A stretch of DNA of 64,000 bases from positions 3,038,001 to 3,102,000 of the forward strand of contig NC_079233.1 in the NCBI RefSeq assembly GCF_028502605.1. Reading direction: 5' to 3'. The translations under genes were made by a program, and so were the position numbers. Within the stretch, counting starts at the first letter, position 1. The number at the start of each line of letters is the position of its first letter. Of the stretch, positions 61,233 through 64,000 are shown piece by piece. This stretch comes from Trichoderma breve (Eukaryota > Ascomycota > Sordariomycetes > Hypocreales > Hypocreaceae). The notes beneath the pieces were generated by a model that saw only the letters and a program-made list of their open reading frames with translations, was not told the DNA's origin and did no database searches.

Positions 61233-61730
61233 GATGGAAGCTAGACTAGTACAGGGCGGAGGTTGCTGGAGAGTATTTAGTGCATAGAGCTAAGATTAAT
61301 GCCAATACTCTAAATAAGATCCAATTGAAGCTGCGATTGAGTGGTGGATTATACAGTCACGATGTTGAGCTGCGATGTTGCTAACATCAGACGAGCTAGT
61401 CGTCTTACTTGAACTACAAGAGTGGATGACGATGGCTTGGAGGGGCGGAGGGGCTACCCGCAGCTTTATCGATAAGAAAAAAGTGACCGGACTGACGGGT
61501 TAGAGGCGGTTCCCGAGGGCTGACAAATTAACGTGCAAGATACTGTATGAATCGATCTTGAGACTATTCTATCTTTATATATCTTTTCCTCTCCATCATC
61601 TCATCTTTGTTGATATTTTGGCCGCCACTCAGAATTCGATTGGGGCGAGTGAGTGAGTGCGAGTGTTGGTTTACGAGCAATACTGGGACGTTCTCCTACC
61701 GATAAAAGAAAAGAAGAAGGAAAAAAAAAG
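61233..61730. promoter_or_regulatory. divergent promoter region HEM4 / ERV1
   Basis: 498 bases between divergent starts of two genes linked to haem and Fe-S biology. The ERV1 side contains TATATATC-like sequence at about 61576 and a run of nine A three bases before the ATG region. No other gene is seen. Confidence 0.5.
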
Positions 61731-62426
61731 ATGGCCGAAGAAGCATCGTTTCGAGACGCAGTTGCGTCTGTTCCAGGGCTCTCGGGCGCTTCTGAGTCTG
61801 CTGCTGCCGACCAGCAGCCCAAGAAGTTCCCCAAGGGAGTGGTTCTGGGCAAGGATGGCAAACCGTAAGTATCTGCCTCTTCCTCGTATATTCCCTTGTG
61901 CCTACGCTTGTGCCTGTTTCTTTGGCATTGGATATTGGATCTAGTATAGTAACAGTGCCCTGTTTATCAAAGATGTCGAAGCTGCACATCATTTGCTTCC
62001 TGGGCCGCACAGACAAAAAAGGACGTCGCCACCGGCAGCAGAGCAGTATCTACGAGTACAACAGCCGTCGCCTCGGGCCCTCCGGCCGACTGCCCGCCCG
62101 ACGTCGAGACCCTTGGCCGGAGCACCTGGACGCTCCTCCATTCCATCGCGGCACAGTACCCAGAAACGCCCTCGCAGACGCAGAAGTCGGATCTGCTGGG
62201 CTTTGTCGGGCTCTTCTCCAAGCTGTACCCGTGCTGGGTATGCGCTGAGGACTTCCAGGGCTACATGGCGCGGCAGAAGCCGCAGGTGAACAGCCGAGAC
62301 GAGTTTTCGCAGTGGCTGTGCCGGGCTCACAACGACGTCAACAGGAAGCTTGGGAAGCCCGAGTTTGACTGTTCGAAATGGGATGAGCGCTGGAGGACTG
62401 GGTGGAAGGATGGCCGATGCGATTGA
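61731..62426 (+). CDS. ERV1: mitochondrial FAD-linked sulfhydryl oxidase Erv1
   Basis: Two exons, 61731-61864 and 61973-62426, encode 195 residues. The acceptor CAAAG at 61972 was chosen because it restores the N-terminal shuttle pair C46-R-S-C49 (KPCRSCTSFASW) in phase; other AGs do not. The Erv/ALR domain follows: LGRSTWTLLHSIAAQYP for FAD binding, the active-site C132-W-V-C135, the HNDVNRKLGKPEFDC helix with the structural pair C161/C178, and C194 near the end. Erv1 reoxidises Mia40 in the intermembrane space and passes electrons to cytochrome c; it is also tied to cytosolic Fe-S maturation. Length matches yeast Erv1 (189). Confidence 0.95.
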
Positions 62427-63530
62427 ATTGCCACAGCCTTTGTCAATGGAAGAATTTGATGTGTACGATATGAAGGAGGAGGGAAATTCTTTTGGAAAAG
62501 GGGGAAAGAACGAAAAATTGTATGATTACTAGCGGGTTGATGCATTGACAGCCATAGATGGACGGCGTTTTGGGAGCGTTGGGAGTTGGGAATAGGGGCA
62601 ATAGACAGAGATGTCAGGCCGGGCCATGGTACGAGGTATCATGACTTGTGTGCGCATGGTGGCGAGAGCCTGCGAGCATGCCACGAGAGGAGAAGGAGAA
62701 AATCTTTGCTCATACTCGCACCTCAACCTATCGACTTATCAATTCCACTATCAAATTTCGCAATCAGAACTCGCCAACCTGCGACTTCGTATGCATGGAC
62801 TGGCTTAACTGGTTCCTGGGCCCGGTCGATACCGTGATTGCGGCTGGAGCCCAAGGCAAAAAACGGGGCGGCGGGCTGGTAATTGACCGGGCGTGGTGCC
62901 GAGCAGTTGTCCGATGGAATCTAGATCGGAGGTCTTGGACGTCCATGGATGGTAATTGTCCGCTGAAACATGGCCTGGCCGACGGAGTATATTTTGGGAA
63001 TTACAGGGCCTACAGGGCTCAAAGCCTATCTCTGGCAATCAACAGGCCGGGTTTAGCGTCTGATAGCACTCTTCAAGTCTCTCCGGGTGCATTAGCGCAG
63101 GGAGTGGGCCAAGGCGTAAATGGTTCGAGAGTCGGCATTACATCACTATCATGACAGAGGCGCGTCCAAAGTGAGCTCATGCTTGCCGATGGCACGAGCA
63201 GCCTGCATTGGCGGGGCTCCTTCCCATCGCCGGTGCCGCATGTGGGTGTAGAACATCGATGATTCGTTTGCGATGGACGGCAAGTGTTGTTGAGCTGGAT
63301 TAGATTGGGAGTTGCCAATTAATATTAATATATATCTTGTCCTCGTTTAGCCTCTTCTTCTACAGACATCAGTCACATCATATACAATCGATCCATTCTC
63401 ACCTACGAGCAACACTCTCAATTCGCTCCTAAACTAAAGAGTGCTGGTCACTACTACAAAAACAACAACAAACTACATTCATCTCAACAAACAAAAAAAC
63501 AAACCAGACTCCTGATAGGCCTCCTCCAAC
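62427..63530. promoter_or_regulatory. intergenic region and PDC leader
   Basis: The left part is the ERV1 3' region; a 168-codon frame at 62648-63154 is not protein-like. A TATA-type word (TATATAT, 63329-63335) lies about 200 bases before the pyruvate decarboxylase ATG. From about 63360 to 63530 the leader is rich in A and C and contains no ATG, as in strongly expressed glycolytic genes. Confidence 0.5.

Positions 63531-64000
<470 letters not shown>

Noticed and set aside
62648..63154. 168-codon plus-strand open frame before pyruvate decarboxylase
   Set aside because: Reads as random sequence with scattered Trp and Cys, lies in the PDC upstream region, and other frames are equally open.

Overview
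The window is nuclear DNA of a filamentous ascomycete. It is most likely a Sordariomycete of the Hypocreales, and the proteins look closest to Trichoderma. Genes are interrupted by short introns, mostly 50-130 nt, with GTANGT-type donors, CTAAC/CTGAC branch sites and CAG/TAG acceptors. Leaders before start codons are pyrimidine-rich, intergenic spacers are long, and there are no operons. The FUS3/KSS1-type MAP kinase reads almost like the published Trichoderma Tvk1/Tmk1. Because initiation is at ATG, several reading frames that open at TTG or GTG were trimmed to the first sensible ATG. Splice sites were placed by hand from consensus, phase and protein-family continuity. I found no rRNA, tRNA, transposase, CRISPR array or secondary-metabolite cluster.

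Layout from left to right: a Ser/Thr-rich single-pass membrane protein (+, 1753-3855); a Whi5/Nrm1-like cell-cycle repressor candidate (-, 5662-6839); a 4.7 kb gene-free stretch; a YIL108W-type metallopeptidase with a jacalin-like tail (+, 11540-14134); phosphatidylserine synthase CHO1 (+, 16001-16989); the H/ACA snoRNP protein GAR1 (-, 17830-18818); the TORC2/eisosome PH-domain protein SLM1 (-, 19648-22385); LDB17/Dip1 (-, 25560-27249); phospholipid:diacylglycerol acyltransferase LRO1 (-, 28348-30252); NatC catalytic subunit MAK3 (+, 31195-31812); a DUF1917 protein (-, 32157-33265); diphthine methylesterase DPH7 (+, 33925-35233); exportin MSN5 (+, 36420-40861, 11 exons); a Zn2Cys6 transcription factor (+, 45005-47148); an unrecognised small membrane protein (-, 47752-48119); COPII coat SEC24 (+, 50474-53448); the pheromone/filamentation-type MAPK (+, 56329-57613); a TLDc/OXR1 protein (+, 58730-59678); uroporphyrinogen-III synthase HEM4 (-, 60220-61232); the sulfhydryl oxidase ERV1 (+, 61731-62426); and the 5' part of pyruvate decarboxylase (+, 63531 to the window end).

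The genes are ordinary conserved housekeeping and signalling genes and do not form one pathway. Loose themes are membrane lipid and plasma-membrane signalling (CHO1, SLM1, LRO1, LDB17), traffic (SEC24, MSN5), translation and protein modification (GAR1, DPH7, MAK3) and mitochondrial/haem biology (HEM4, ERV1, OXR1). Divergent pairs that may share promoters are LRO1/MAK3, DUF1917/DPH7 and HEM4/ERV1. I see no convincing new multi-gene system. The less expected signals are non-coding: a perfect 24-bp palindrome (9957-9980), a strong hairpin just after the mucin-like gene (3961-4006), a decayed direct repeat pair (24404-24844), overlapping uORFs and CCGG palindromes before the Zn2Cys6 gene, and a recurring TACTCGTA/TACTCCGTA motif between genes.
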